Below, piece by piece: positions 1 to 8,333 of a stretch of DNA of 32,772 bases. The translations under genes and the position numbers were made by a program. This DNA is from Verrucomicrobiota bacterium. Its GTDB lineage: Bacteria > Verrucomicrobiota > Verrucomicrobiia > Chthoniobacterales > UBA10450. Below the pieces are notes generated by a model. That model worked only from the letters and a program-made list of their open reading frames with translations. It had not been told where the DNA came from and ran no database searches. Every line of letters begins with the position of its first letter. Within the stretch, counting starts at the first letter, position 1. The DNA lies in assembly GCA_005887825.1 (NCBI GenBank), contig VBQC01000170.1, positions 1 to 32,772 on the forward strand, in the 5' to 3' direction.

Positions 1-655
1 TAGCGAAGACCGCGGGAATCGAATCGACCGCAAAGAGCAGGTCCGTCAGCTCGATTACGATCATGGTCAAGGCGAGCGGGGTCAACATCCAGCGACCATC
101 CAGGCGCACTTTAAAGTGTACGTCATGAAATTCGCGGGTAATGGGAAAGATGCGGCGGCACATCCGGATCGCCCAATTCTCCGCAAGCTCTCGCGGCGGA
201 TGCTTTCGAAACAACATTCGCAATGCAGTGAGGAGGAGGAACAAGCCAAAGAGATAGAGAACGAAATGAAACCGCTGCACCAATGCGATGCCGCAGACAA
301 TCATAATTCCGCGCATGATAAGCGCGCCGAGGACTCCCCAGACCAAGACACGATGTTGTGCCAGCGGAGGGACGCGGAAATGCGCGAAAATCAATACAAA
401 CACAAAGATGTTATCGACGCTCAACGAATACTCGATTAGATAGCTGGTAAAAAAATCGAGGCCATGATGAGGACCTTTAAGGCGCCACACGAGCGCGTTA
501 AATCCGAGCGATACGACCACCCATAATATGGTTCTCTGCGCCGCCGCGCGCATGCTCAGTTCGCGATCGCGACGCTTGAAGGTGATGAGGTCGATTCCAA
601 TTGCGATGAAGACGCCGATGTGAAAGGCGATCCAAAACCAAATACTGGTCGTCAC
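1..655 (-). CDS. TerC/Alx-family integral membrane protein (3' end outside window)
   Basis: Reading leftward from a GTG at 653-655 gives about 218 residues with no stop before the window edge, so the C-terminus is missing. The protein is strongly hydrophobic. It shows TerC-family landmarks: an N-terminal helix, then YLIEYSLSVDNIFVFVLIF, FRVPPLAQHRVLVWGVLGAL, and near the edge ELTDLLFAVDSIPAVFA. The acidic residues inside the membrane segments (SVDN, AVDS) are the family hallmark. TerC/Alx proteins act in the inner membrane, and several are linked to metal-ion efflux, especially manganese; the substrate here is unknown. An in-frame TGA lies six codons upstream of the GTG, which fixes the start, although no Shine-Dalgarno is visible. 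The gene is divergent from the greA fusion. Family assignment is firm. Confidence 0.9.
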   Translation of the reverse strand, partial: MTTSIWFWIAFHIGVFIAIGIDLITFKRRDRELSMRAAAQRTILWVVVSLGFNALVWRLKGPHHGLDFFTSYLIEYSLSVDNIFVFVLIFAHFRVPPLAQHRVLVWGVLGALIMRGIMIVCGIALVQRFHFVLYLFGLFLLLTALRMLFRKHPPRELAENWAIRMCRRIFPITREFHDVHFKVRLDGRWMLTPLALTMIVIELTDLLFAVDSIPAVFA

Positions 656-674
656 GGTGCGGGGAGGTTTTCAC

Positions 675-691
675 GCCGCGAGGCGCGCGGC
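675..691 (-). promoter_or_regulatory. GC-rich hairpin in the terC leader
   Basis: A perfect 6-bp stem (GCCGCG/CGCGGC) with a 5-nt loop lies 20 nt upstream of the terC GTG, inside the roughly 180-bp divergent spacer. It could influence translation initiation. I could not match the leader to the yybP-ykoY manganese riboswitch that often precedes this family, so a regulatory role is only a possibility. Confidence 0.2.
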
Positions 692-834
692 AATAGCAAA
701 TTGCAAGACGCGCACGTCGCGTTCGCTGCGTCGCATGAAACGCATACGTCCCAAAGCTCACATTCGACACATGCGCCCAATAGACTTTTTCCTCGCCATC
801 TCGACCGTTCGTCGTAATTTGTGCACTCCTGAAA

Positions 835-2727
835 ATGGACGCGGAATTGGAAAAACTAGTGGACGCTGGCAAGCTCACGGCAAAAGGCGCTGAACAGCTC
901 GAGAAACTCAAGCCTGGCGCCTACTGTTTGCACAAGAGCTGGGGGTTCGGTCGGGTAACAGAATGGAATCTTCTCCTCAATCAGATCGTGATTGATTTTG
1001 CGAGCAAGAAGTCGCATCCCATGCAGGTCCAGTACGCGGCGGAAAATCTTACGCCGCTCGCGCCCCAACACTTTCTCGCACGCAAGGCGAACGATCTGGC
1101 ATCAATCAAAAAACTTGCCAGGGAAGAACCTGTAGCCTTGGCGCGAAATATTATCGAGAGTCTGGATGGGCAGACAACGGTCGCCCAGATCGGCGAATGG
1201 CTGGTAGGCGACGTTTTAACGGAAGCGGAATGGAAACGCTGGTGGGAATCGACCAAGAAGTTACTCAAAGCGAGCGGCGCGTTTTCCGTCCCTTCGAAAA
1301 AGACGGACCCAATTCGACTGCACGGCGAAGGTCTGTCGCATACTGACGAATTAATCGCTTTGTTCAACAAGGCGCGGCAGCCAAAAGAGCAAATCGCGGC
1401 GCTCGACCAGCTCATAAAATTTCATCAGCAATTCAAAGAGCCGGAAAAACAACTACAGCCAATCGTGGCAACGATCGAGAACATGGCGGTGCGCAACCAG
1501 AAGATGCATCCCGAGCTCGCTTTCGAGCTGATCATCGCGCGCGACGATTTGCTCGGGTGCGTGTCGCAACTGCACACGACGCACATCGGTTTGACCCTGT
1601 CAAAATTAATTCTTGAGGAAGAGAAGCGGTTGATGTCGGTCTTGCCGAAATTGCCGGCGGCAAAAGAGAAAAGAGTTTTGCAAGCGTTGCCATCCGCGCT
1701 CGGTCCTCGCTGGACGGAACGCGCCTTGCAATTGATGCGAGGGAGTCATGGTCGCATGGTCGCGCAAATCCCGCGCGTCTTGAGCGAGGCGGGACAACAT
1801 GCCGAACTTCGGGCAATGCTTGAACGAGGCATTCGCGAACATTCGGCCACGGGCGAGATGCTGGCCTGGCTGTGTAACGAACGCCAGCGCTGGAGCGAAC
1901 TGATTACTCCGGAATTGCTCAGCGCGATTTTCGCGACCCTCGAACGCGAGCAACACAACGCTCCGGGCCGCGCCAGCAAGTTGCACCGTGTGCTGGTTGA
2001 AGACCGGCAATTGCTTGGAGACATTTTTAAGAAAACCGATGTCGCTATTGCACGCGACGCGATGCGGCGACTGCAACTAAGCCCACTGTTTGACGAACTG
2101 ACGAAACGCTCGCTTCTGGCCCGGATCGTCAAGGTCTATCCTGAGTTGGAAGGCATGATCACAAGCGCGCAACCGCAGGAAAAGACCGCACAGTTAATCG
2201 TTTCCTGGAGCAGCTTGGAAAGACGCAAGGCCGAATACGAAGAGCTCGTGAAAGTAAAAATTCCTGAGAATACCAAAGAAATCGCGCTAGCAAGGTCGTA
2301 TGGCGATCTCAGTGAGAATTTTGAATTTAAAGCCGCCAAGCAAATGCAAAGCGTCTTGATGCGACGCAAATCGGAGCTCGAACAAATGCTGCACAACGCA
2401 CGTGGCACTTCATTCGAGAATGTCGATATATCACGCGTTTCGATCGGCACAATCGTCACACTGCGTAGCGTGGAGACGAACAAAGAAGAAACCTACACTA
2501 TTCTAGGCGCGTGGGACGGCGACCCCGACCGGCACATTATCTCCTATCAAACCGCCATCGCTCAGGCATTACTCGGGCATAAAGCTGGCGAAGTGATCTC
2601 CTTCAGCACCGATGATGGCTCCGCTCAACTTACAATTGTTTCAATTCAGCCGGCGCCACTAGACGAAACCCCGCCACCTCCAGCTCTTCCAACAGAATCT
2701 GCCGTAGAAGCGGCGATAGCGGAGTAG
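835..2727 (+). CDS. greA: GreA-type transcript cleavage factor with long N-terminal extension (PVC-type fusion)
   Basis: The 630-residue protein ends in a complete GreA module. A coiled coil carries the tip motif YGDLSENFEF (about residues 488-497), whose acidic residues reach into the RNA polymerase secondary channel to trigger cleavage of backtracked RNA. After it comes the FKBP-like C-terminal domain (about 535-620). Typical GreA is about 158 residues, so about 440 residues are extra. The start of the extension (about 28-75, KPGAYCLHKSWGFGRV) looks like a small SH3-like barrel, and the remainder looks alpha-helical. From memory, chlamydial GreA is similarly long, so I read this as the PVC-lineage form. 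The C-terminal tail is proline-rich. The ATG follows closely on the sequence gtgcactcctgaaa, with no clear ribosome binding site. The gene is convergent with rsmE. Confidence 0.9.
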   Translation: MDAELEKLVDAGKLTAKGAEQLEKLKPGAYCLHKSWGFGRVTEWNLLLNQIVIDFASKKSHPMQVQYAAENLTPLAPQHFLARKANDLASIKKLAREEPVALARNIIESLDGQTTVAQIGEWLVGDVLTEAEWKRWWESTKKLLKASGAFSVPSKKTDPIRLHGEGLSHTDELIALFNKARQPKEQIAALDQLIKFHQQFKEPEKQLQPIVATIENMAVRNQKMHPELAFELIIARDDLLGCVSQLHTTHIGLTLSKLILEEEKRLMSVLPKLPAAKEKRVLQALPSALGPRWTERALQLMRGSHGRMVAQIPRVLSEAGQHAELRAMLERGIREHSATGEMLAWLCNERQRWSELITPELLSAIFATLEREQHNAPGRASKLHRVLVEDRQLLGDIFKKTDVAIARDAMRRLQLSPLFDELTKRSLLARIVKVYPELEGMITSAQPQEKTAQLIVSWSSLERRKAEYEELVKVKIPENTKEIALARSYGDLSENFEFKAAKQMQSVLMRRKSELEQMLHNARGTSFENVDISRVSIGTIVTLRSVETNKEETYTILGAWDGDPDRHIISYQTAIAQALLGHKAGEVISFSTDDGSAQLTIVSIQPAPLDETPPPPALPTESAVEAAIAE

Positions 2728-2740
2728 ATTCTTCCGACCA

Positions 2741-2815
2741 CTGTAGAGGCGTTTGTGCCATACGCCCGGCTGACAGCTCGGTGCTTGACACAAAGCACCG
2801 CTACGCGCGCTACTA
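2741..2815. repeat. Palindromic intergenic repeat with hairpin, candidate bidirectional terminator
   Basis: This lies between the convergent greA and rsmE genes. It opens with CTGTAGAGGC, the same ten bases that begin one end of the element inside rsmE, and closes with a CTAC-containing end. Inside is a perfect 8-bp stem, CGGTGCTT (2779-2786) and AAGCACCG (2793-2800), with a 6-nt loop. It is likely a degenerate member of a dispersed palindromic repeat family. The hairpin could also end transcription from both sides, but no T-tract follows. Confidence 0.5.
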
Positions 2816-3634
2816 CATCAGCAATTCGTAGGAGAGGACACTCAGGCAATAGATCGCAGCGGTTTCCACCCGCAGAATAATCGGGCCAAGAGTGATCGGC
2901 TGGCATCCATGCCGCCGGGCGAGCGCAAGTTCCGCAGGCGTGAAATCGCCTTCCGGGCCGATGAGCATCAATACGGTTTCGGGGCGGTGTTGGTGTTCGC
3001 TTAAATAATCTGCGAGGATTTTCTTCAAGTGCTGCGCGTCGGGCTGGAGCGAACCGATCAGGCGCAGGTCAAATCGAGCAATATCTTTCTGTAGTGGTCC
3101 ACCTAAGGCGGATGTCGGCTGCGACACTGGAGACTCAGCAGGCGACACGCCTGCCTCTACAGCATCAAAAAATTCCGCGAGTTTTCTTGGCGCGTACACG
3201 CGCGGCAGCCAGTTCTGCCCGCATTGCTTGGCCGCTTCAACTGCGATCTGCTGCCATTTCGCCTGTTTTTGCGCGGCGCTTTCGGAATCAACCTGCACAA
3301 CAGTGCGATCGGAAATGATCGGCGCAATCTCGACCGCGCCGATCTCGACCGCCTTCTGCACGATCAACTCCATGTTTTTCCCTTTGGGAATTGCCTGTCC
3401 GAGAACAATCCGGCAGCGCAAAGGCGGCGTCTCCGCTTCGTGTAACTTCTGCAATCGAATTTCGTCGCCAAGGTCGACAATTTCCGCGGTGATTTCGCGC
3501 CCGCGCCCATTGAAAAGAACGAGCTTGTCGCCGCGCTTCATGCGCAGGACATCGCGCGCATGGTGAGCTTCCGATCCAGTCAGCGCAAGCGCGTCAGGGC
3601 TCCAATTCTCGGGCGAGATATAGAAGCGGTGCAT
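2813..3634 (-). CDS. rsmE: 16S rRNA (uracil-1498-N3)-methyltransferase RsmE
   Basis: RsmE methylates U1498 in the decoding region of 16S rRNA using S-adenosylmethionine. The protein starts MHRFYIS, which is typical, and has the SPOUT-knot signatures IGPEGDFTPAEL and LGPIILRVETAA near the C-terminus. QAIPKGKNMELIVQKAVEIG and ISDRTVV lie in the middle. It is 273 residues against about 243 in E. coli. The excess is explained by a proline/serine-rich stretch at about residues 158-182, encoded by a palindromic repeat inserted in frame (3089-3162). The catalytic knot follows the insert intact, so the enzyme is probably functional. It is the last gene of the grpE-dnaJ block, about 100 bp after the HMGL-like gene. 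Confidence 0.93.
   Translation of the reverse strand: MHRFYISPENWSPDALALTGSEAHHARDVLRMKRGDKLVLFNGRGREITAEIVDLGDEIRLQKLHEAETPPLRCRIVLGQAIPKGKNMELIVQKAVEIGAVEIAPIISDRTVVQVDSESAAQKQAKWQQIAVEAAKQCGQNWLPRVYAPRKLAEFFDAVEAGVSPAESPVSQPTSALGGPLQKDIARFDLRLIGSLQPDAQHLKKILADYLSEHQHRPETVLMLIGPEGDFTPAELALARRHGCQPITLGPIILRVETAAIYCLSVLSYELLM
3089..3162. repeat. 74-bp palindromic repeat inserted in frame in rsmE
   Basis: The element begins CTGTAG (3089-3094) and ends CTACAG (3157-3162), a 6-bp terminal inverted repeat. Inside are TGTCG-GCTG-CGACA and GCAGGCG-ACA-CGCCTGC hairpins. Read on the minus strand it starts CTGTAGAGGC, like the intergenic element at 2741. It adds about 25 low-complexity residues to RsmE without breaking the frame. 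Confidence 0.7.
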
Positions 3635-3682
3635 TGAGGCGTTTCCTTTTCTGCATTCGAAAGAGAGCGATGTGACGCATTC

Positions 3683-3712
3683 GATCTATAGGACTAATAA
3701 GACCTGTGGGGC
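3683..3712. repeat. Degenerate CTATAGGACT-type intergenic motif
   Basis: The stretch contains ctataggactaataagacc, lying between the HMGL-like stop and the rsmE start. A related phrase, ctatgtgacctatgggact, occurs between dnaJ and grpE (5762-5780). It may be a remnant of a short dispersed intergenic repeat. Function is unknown and the resemblance is partial. Confidence 0.3.
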
Positions 3713-3731
3713 AAGCAACCCCCGATTTTCT

Positions 3732-4595
3732 TTATTGGTACTCGGACGCGATATCCGAAGTCATCGCCAGTACATTCTCCAGCGATTTACCGATCGACGG
3801 CTCCACACCGCGTTGTTGCAGCGCCTCGATCACGCTCTCAGTCGGGATGTTCCCAACCAGCGCGTCCTGCGCGAAGGGGCACCCACCGAGCCCACCAATA
3901 ACTGAATCAAAGCGGCGGCAACCGGCGTCGTATGCGGCGAGCACTTTGGCTGAAGCGCCGGTACGTGTGCTGTGCATGTGCACTCCGATGTCGTAATTGG
4001 CGTATTCGTTCGTCACCGATCGCACCACACGGCCAACCAGATCGGCGGTGGCTAAACCGACGGTGTCCGCGAGCGAGATGGATCGGACCCCGAGTTCGGC
4101 TATTTTTTTCATTGCGTCGGACACATGGTCCTCATCCCACGGGTCGCCATAGGGATTTCCGAATGCCATGGAAAGATAAACGACTATGTCGAGTCCCGAA
4201 TCGTCACCTCTTGTTTTGATTGATCGTAAAACTTTGTAGCACTCCTCAGGATTCTGGTTCTGGTTTCTGCGCAGAAACGTCTCCGAGGCCGAGCAGGGAT
4301 AACCAAGCGTCGTCACTGCTCCAGTTGTGATCGCGCGCTCCGCGCCTTTCTCGTTCACCACAATCCCGATGATTTCGACATCGGGGAGCGGACCGATTTG
4401 CTCCAGCACCTTCTCGCTATCGGCCATCTGCGGCACGGCCTTCGGAGAGACGAAGCTCACGGCATCGATGTGCTTGAACCCGGCGCTCATGAGCGCGCGC
4501 AGGTATCGTACTTTCAATTCCGTCGGAATCTGTCTCCTGAGACCCTGCCAGGCGTCGCGGGGGCATTCGATCAGTTTTACAGCGTCGTCCGGCAT
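3732..4595 (-). CDS. Hydroxymethylglutaryl-CoA lyase-like protein
   Basis: This is an HMGL-like TIM-barrel enzyme of 287 residues, close to the size of bacterial HMG-CoA lyases. It would cleave HMG-CoA to acetyl-CoA and acetoacetate, as in leucine breakdown. Visible landmarks are ECPRDAWQG near the N-terminus (the metal- and substrate-binding Arg-Asp), SFVSPKAVPQMAD, SLADTVGLA, VHMHSTRTG (the metal-binding His-x-His) and GLGGCPFAQDALVGNIPTE, which carries the catalytic cysteine of the lyase signature. The presence of that cysteine favours a lyase over isopropylmalate or citramalate synthases. The ATG is 12 bp downstream of the dnaJ stop, so co-transcription is likely. No other leucine catabolic gene is nearby, so the in vivo substrate is open. 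Confidence 0.85.
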   Translation of the reverse strand: MPDDAVKLIECPRDAWQGLRRQIPTELKVRYLRALMSAGFKHIDAVSFVSPKAVPQMADSEKVLEQIGPLPDVEIIGIVVNEKGAERAITTGAVTTLGYPCSASETFLRRNQNQNPEECYKVLRSIKTRGDDSGLDIVVYLSMAFGNPYGDPWDEDHVSDAMKKIAELGVRSISLADTVGLATADLVGRVVRSVTNEYANYDIGVHMHSTRTGASAKVLAAYDAGCRRFDSVIGGLGGCPFAQDALVGNIPTESVIEALQQRGVEPSIGKSLENVLAMTSDIASEYQ

Positions 4596-4607
4596 TCTTG
4601 CGGTCTA

Positions 4608-5747
4608 TCACTGGAAAAATTCTTTTGCGCGTTCGAAAAAGCTCTTGCGCAGCGGAGTGTTCTCCTCACCGCAAAGCTCTGCGAATTCCTCAAGCTTGCG
4701 ACGCTGTTCAGCGTTTAGGCGGGACGGTACTTCGACAATCAAACGCGCAAGCAGATCGCCACGGTCGCGTCCGTTCATGTTCATGATTCCTTTCCCGCGC
4801 AGTTTAAACATCTGTCCGCTTTGCGTGCCGGCCGGCACTTTCAGATACGCTTTACCTTCGAGTGTCGGAACGTCAACGTCGCCGCCCAGGGCCGCGATTG
4901 AAAAAGGGATGGGCACCTCGCAATAAAGATTATCGGCGTCGCGTTGAAAGATTTTGTGCTCCTTGATATGAATGACTACGTAAAGATCACCGGGCGGGCC
5001 GCCACGAATGCCGGCCTCGCCATTGTGCGCCGAACGCAGTCGCGAGCTTTCCCTGATGCCAGGCGGAATTTTCAGTTTAACACGGCTTAGTTTTTCCACG
5101 CGTCCATCGCCGTGACAGTGCCGGCACGGTTTCTCGATGATTTTGCCGGCGCCGCGACACCGGGGACACGTCTGCGAAATGTGAAAAAATCCGCGCGAAC
5201 TGATCACCTGGCCGCGTCCGCCGCAGGTGGGACAACTAACGGTACGCGAACCTGGCTCAGCACCGCTGCCGTGGCATTTATCGCAGGTGTCAAGCTTTTC
5301 GATTTCGATCTCTTTTTCAGCGCCAAAAGCCGCTTCCTCCAGCTTGATCTGCATATCGTAACGCAAATCCGACCCGTGTTGCGGATCTTCCGTGCGTGGG
5401 CCGGCGCCTCCAAAAAACGTCTCGAAAATTCCCCCACCAAATCCGCCCTGACCGAAGACTTCGCGGAAAATGTCGAACGGATCATGGAAACCCCCGCCAA
5501 AACCGGCGCCCCCATGGGCAAAGGCGGCGTGGCCGAAGCGATCGTAGGCGGCACGCTTATCGGGGTCCATGAGAACATCATAAGCCTCCCCCAGCTCCTT
5601 AAATTTTTCTTCCGCATGCGGATCCTCCGGATTTTTGTCCGGATGGAACTTCACTGCGAGCTTGCGATAAGCGCGCTTGATCTCCTCGTCGGCGACGTTT
5701 CGCTCGACGCCAAGCACTTCGTAATAGTCGCGTTTCTTCGTGGCCAT
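4608..5747 (-). CDS. dnaJ: Chaperone protein DnaJ
   Basis: DnaJ is the J-domain co-chaperone that delivers unfolded proteins to DnaK and stimulates its ATPase. The 379-residue protein has the full type I layout. It comprises a J-domain (about 5-70) with HPD at 35-37, a Gly/Phe-rich linker (about 74-115), and four CxxCxGxG zinc-binding repeats at about 155-162, 172-179, 194-201 and 208-215. C-terminal substrate-binding beta domains follow. All cysteines are present. The gene lies 62 bp downstream of grpE on the same strand and 12 bp upstream of the HMGL-like gene. No CIRCE operator is visible upstream of grpE or dnaJ. Confidence 0.98.
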   Translation of the reverse strand: MATKKRDYYEVLGVERNVADEEIKRAYRKLAVKFHPDKNPEDPHAEEKFKELGEAYDVLMDPDKRAAYDRFGHAAFAHGGAGFGGGFHDPFDIFREVFGQGGFGGGIFETFFGGAGPRTEDPQHGSDLRYDMQIKLEEAAFGAEKEIEIEKLDTCDKCHGSGAEPGSRTVSCPTCGGRGQVISSRGFFHISQTCPRCRGAGKIIEKPCRHCHGDGRVEKLSRVKLKIPPGIRESSRLRSAHNGEAGIRGGPPGDLYVVIHIKEHKIFQRDADNLYCEVPIPFSIAALGGDVDVPTLEGKAYLKVPAGTQSGQMFKLRGKGIMNMNGRDRGDLLARLIVEVPSRLNAEQRRKLEEFAELCGEENTPLRKSFFERAKEFFQ

Positions 5748-5757
5748 GTGACGAATT

Positions 5758-5790
5758 GAGTCCTATGTGACCTATGGGACTAATCGGCGA
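5758..5790. repeat. Short intergenic CCTATGGGACT-type motif between grpE and dnaJ
   Basis: The 62-bp grpE-dnaJ spacer contains ctatgtgacctatgggact, related to the motif before rsmE. It is followed by a small gaggc/gcctc inverted repeat. It may be a decayed dispersed repeat or an mRNA-processing hairpin. The evidence is weak. Confidence 0.25.
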
Positions 5791-5809
5791 GGCAGGCAAG
5801 ACGCCTCAC

Positions 5810-6370
5810 TTATTTTCCCGGTCCGCTTGAAACGACCACACTCGATGGTCGCAGCAAGCGGTCTCTAAACCGATAACCGCGGCGAGTCTGGCGCAGGACA
5901 ATCCCTTCGGGAAATTGATTGCTCGGCTCATGCGCAATTGCTTGGTGCAGGTTTGGATCGAATCTTTTGCCCTCTGCCTCGATTGGTTGCAGCCCATTTT
6001 CGGCCAGGAAATCGTGGAGTTGTTTGAGAACGAGAGTCATTCCGGAATAAATCGGAGACTGTTCGCTGTCTCCTTTGGCAGCTTCCAGACCAAGCTCAAA
6101 ATTATCAATAATTGCCACCAGCCGCTCAAGTAACGAGCTATTCGCGTATTTGATCGCCTCTTCTTTTTCGCGCGCAGAGCGCTTTTTGTAATTCTCGAAA
6201 TCGGCCTGACTGCGCAGCGCGAGATCACGAAACCTGTCAAGATCGGCTTGCAAGCTGGCAGTTGGGTCTTCCGCCTCGCTTCGATCCGTTGCGGCAGGTG
6301 CAGCCGATGAAGATGTCGCTGCCGATCGTTCGGTTTCTTTGTTTTGTGCGGTAGCAGAAGGCTTTTTCAT
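5810..6370 (-). CDS. grpE: Nucleotide exchange factor GrpE
   Basis: GrpE releases ADP from DnaK and so resets the chaperone cycle. The protein is 186 residues, normal for the family. A low-complexity Ala/Ser/Thr N-terminus is followed by a long charged helix (about 40-100) with QADFENYKKRSAREKEEAIK, then the C-terminal beta domain ending RRGYRFRDRLLRPSSVVVS, the family signature. Its ATG (6368-6370) overlaps the TGA of the upstream phosphatase gene by four bases (ATGA), so translation is probably coupled to that gene. dnaJ follows on the same strand. dnaK is not in the window. Confidence 0.96.
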   Translation of the reverse strand: MKKPSATAQNKETERSAATSSSAAPAATDRSEAEDPTASLQADLDRFRDLALRSQADFENYKKRSAREKEEAIKYANSSLLERLVAIIDNFELGLEAAKGDSEQSPIYSGMTLVLKQLHDFLAENGLQPIEAEGKRFDPNLHQAIAHEPSNQFPEGIVLRQTRRGYRFRDRLLRPSSVVVSSGPGK

Positions 6371-7803
6371 GTCTTGCGGATGGCAATCAAAGTGATGTCG
6401 TCATTTTGTGGAAGGGAACCGGTAAAATTGCGCACGTCCTCGATGACTCTCCTTACAATCGCCTGCGCACCATCGGTCGCGCTGGCGCGAACCGATTGAG
6501 CCATACGATCAAAGCCGAATTCATCGCCCTCAGTATTGAGTGCTTCGGTCACGCCGTCAGTATAGAGAACCAGGCAATCCTCGCGCTCGAGCGGAACGGC
6601 GAAATCGGTAGTCAGCCTATCGAACACACTTCCACTGTCAATTCCCACGACCATTCCCGGCGATTTTATCGGTGTAACGGTTTGCGACTGTCGCTTGTAG
6701 AGCAACGGCGCGTCGTGCCCTGCGCGCGCGAGCGTGACGCCATCGCTCTGATGATTCAGAATGAGATAGGCCATGCTAATAAACATGTCTTCCTTAATGT
6801 CGGGATAAAGTTGCCGGTTTACCTTTCGCAATACATCTGCCGGAGATGGGTTTCGCGCTGCCTCAGCACGCAACACGCTGCGGCAAATCGCCATGATAAG
6901 CGAGGCGGGAACGCCTTTACCCGAAACATCCGCGATCGCTACGCCGAGCCGTTCGTCATCGACGCGGATGTAGTCGAAGTAATCGCCGCTGACCTGACGC
7001 GCAGGCACATTAATGCCGCTAATCTGAAACCCGTTTATGGCCGGCGCTTCGGCTGGAAGCAAAATACGCTGAATATCTCTTGCGATTTCAAGGTCGTGAT
7101 CGAGCCGCTTTTTTTCGTTCGCCATCGAGTAGATAATGGCGTTGTAAAGAGCAAAAGCGGACTGTTCAGCGATCGATTTAAAAACGACGAAATCGGCCTG
7201 CGAAAATGGCGCACCCGTGGGGCCATTCGCGAGAGCGAGAACACCGAGGTCTTGATTTCCGTATCGTAGCGGTGCGGCCATCACCGACACAGCGCCGAAA
7301 GCGCTGCCATGTAATTTCGCCAACTCCGGCGCCTCCGAGAGCTCGGTGAAGCAACCGGGCTGTCCGGTTTGCCAGACGTGTCCCAGTATCCCCTCGCCGG
7401 GAGTAACCGAATGCAGCCGCAGATAACTTTCCAAGGCAATAGGCGTGGCGGCTGCTTGCTGCAAAATATTTAGTGGAACATCCACTAACGGCGGGCACCC
7501 CTTTGAAATAAAGGCAGGAGTCAGTCTCCCGCCTGTACGGTCAGTCATATAAAGGGCGCCTCCGTGTGCGTCGAGGATACGCGTTGCGCCTTCGACGATG
7601 AGCCGGTGCAGTTCTTGAGGTCGAATCGTTTCCCTGAAAGCCTCGCCAAGCCCGTGCAGGAAATCGAAAACGAGCGTTTCTTCGACCTGAATTTCTTCAT
7701 GGGAGCGTTCCAGACTTCGAATTCGCCGCGCCTGGTAGTAGGCGGTGAAAATCCAACCGGCCACAGACGCAAGAAGCAGTCCGAAGAGAAGAGTCGGCCA
7801 CAT
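6367..7803 (-). CDS. Membrane-anchored GAF-SpoIIE (RsbU-like) serine phosphatase
   Basis: The 478-residue protein has one N-terminal transmembrane segment (about 2-23), a charged linker, a GAF sensor domain (about 50-222) and a PP2C-type SpoIIE/RsbU phosphatase domain (about 240-478). Metal-site motifs are intact: SGDYFDY (272-278), ADVSGKGVPA (291-300), AGHDAPLLY, LYTDGVTEA and NDDITLIAI near the end. RsbU-type phosphatases dephosphorylate a STAS anti-anti-sigma factor. The gene immediately upstream, ending 14 bp before this start, encodes exactly such a STAS protein, so the pair is a likely phosphatase-substrate couple. The stop overlaps the grpE start (ATGA), which places a stress-type signalling module in the chaperone operon. 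Confidence 0.93.
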   Translation of the reverse strand: MWPTLLFGLLLASVAGWIFTAYYQARRIRSLERSHEEIQVEETLVFDFLHGLGEAFRETIRPQELHRLIVEGATRILDAHGGALYMTDRTGGRLTPAFISKGCPPLVDVPLNILQQAAATPIALESYLRLHSVTPGEGILGHVWQTGQPGCFTELSEAPELAKLHGSAFGAVSVMAAPLRYGNQDLGVLALANGPTGAPFSQADFVVFKSIAEQSAFALYNAIIYSMANEKKRLDHDLEIARDIQRILLPAEAPAINGFQISGINVPARQVSGDYFDYIRVDDERLGVAIADVSGKGVPASLIMAICRSVLRAEAARNPSPADVLRKVNRQLYPDIKEDMFISMAYLILNHQSDGVTLARAGHDAPLLYKRQSQTVTPIKSPGMVVGIDSGSVFDRLTTDFAVPLEREDCLVLYTDGVTEALNTEGDEFGFDRMAQSVRASATDGAQAIVRRVIEDVRNFTGSLPQNDDITLIAIRKT

Positions 7804-7817
7804 GATGCAGGGCCAGC

Positions 7818-8333
7818 TTACTTCGAAGACGTCTTGTGATGAAGGTCTTGTTTTAGATAATCGAGAACGTCCTTAAAGCGAAAAAGATTCTCGGGCGCCG
7901 CTTCACAAAGGGCTTCATGCGCTTCCAGCATCGTTTCCGTTTGCTCCTGTTTTTTGCTATCTCGCGATAGATCCTTGGACGCGCGATCGAGCGCCTCACA
8001 TTCAGGCGCAGTCGTGCCATCGGCACGAATATCGAATATCTGATCCAGGCCCAGCCCGGAAAGGAGCTCCCGGCTGCGATTCCGGCAGTGGACGACGTGA
8101 AGATGACCTCGACCGAGTTCCTTCAAGCGCAACGCCACGCTGGCCATTGTTCCCATGAATGTGGAATCCATCATGGCGCAATCCGCCAGATCAACGACAA
8201 ACTCGCGATAACCGCGGTCCAACATTTCGCGAGCGAATTCCTTCAGGTTGCCGCTGTTCAGGAAACTACCTTTTCCCTCTACTTTCACCCATACGGTTGG
8301 ACCGTTTATCCCTACTTGAATCGATGACTCCAC
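7818..8333 (-). CDS. STAS-domain anti-sigma factor antagonist with C-terminal extension
   Basis: The first 100 or so residues form a STAS domain of the SpoIIAA/RsbV type, with the conserved ADCAMMDSTFMGTMASV segment containing the serine that is phosphorylated in partner switching. The domain normally spans about 110 residues. The extra 60 residues at the C-terminus are charged and helical, and I do not recognise them. The start is GTG (8331-8333), preceded by an AGAGAG stretch at reasonable distance. The gene lies 14 bp upstream of the RsbU-like phosphatase. The cognate kinase/anti-sigma partner (RsbW-like) is absent from the window. Confidence 0.88.
   Translation of the reverse strand: MESSIQVGINGPTVWVKVEGKGSFLNSGNLKEFAREMLDRGYREFVVDLADCAMMDSTFMGTMASVALRLKELGRGHLHVVHCRNRSRELLSGLGLDQIFDIRADGTTAPECEALDRASKDLSRDSKKQEQTETMLEAHEALCEAAPENLFRFKDVLDYLKQDLHHKTSSK

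Noticed and set aside
656-834. Possible yybP-ykoY manganese riboswitch before terC
   Set aside because: The leader has only one small GC hairpin. I could not find the conserved riboswitch segments.
498-911. Minus-strand open frame of 137 codons spanning the terC-greA spacer
   Set aside because: It overlaps the terC coding region in another frame and the greA start. Its composition is Arg/His/Ser-rich and shows no domain; it is a shadow of the real genes.
5748-6500. CIRCE or other HrcA operator near grpE/dnaJ
   Set aside because: No TTAGCACTC and GAGTGCTAA inverted pair is present around either gene.
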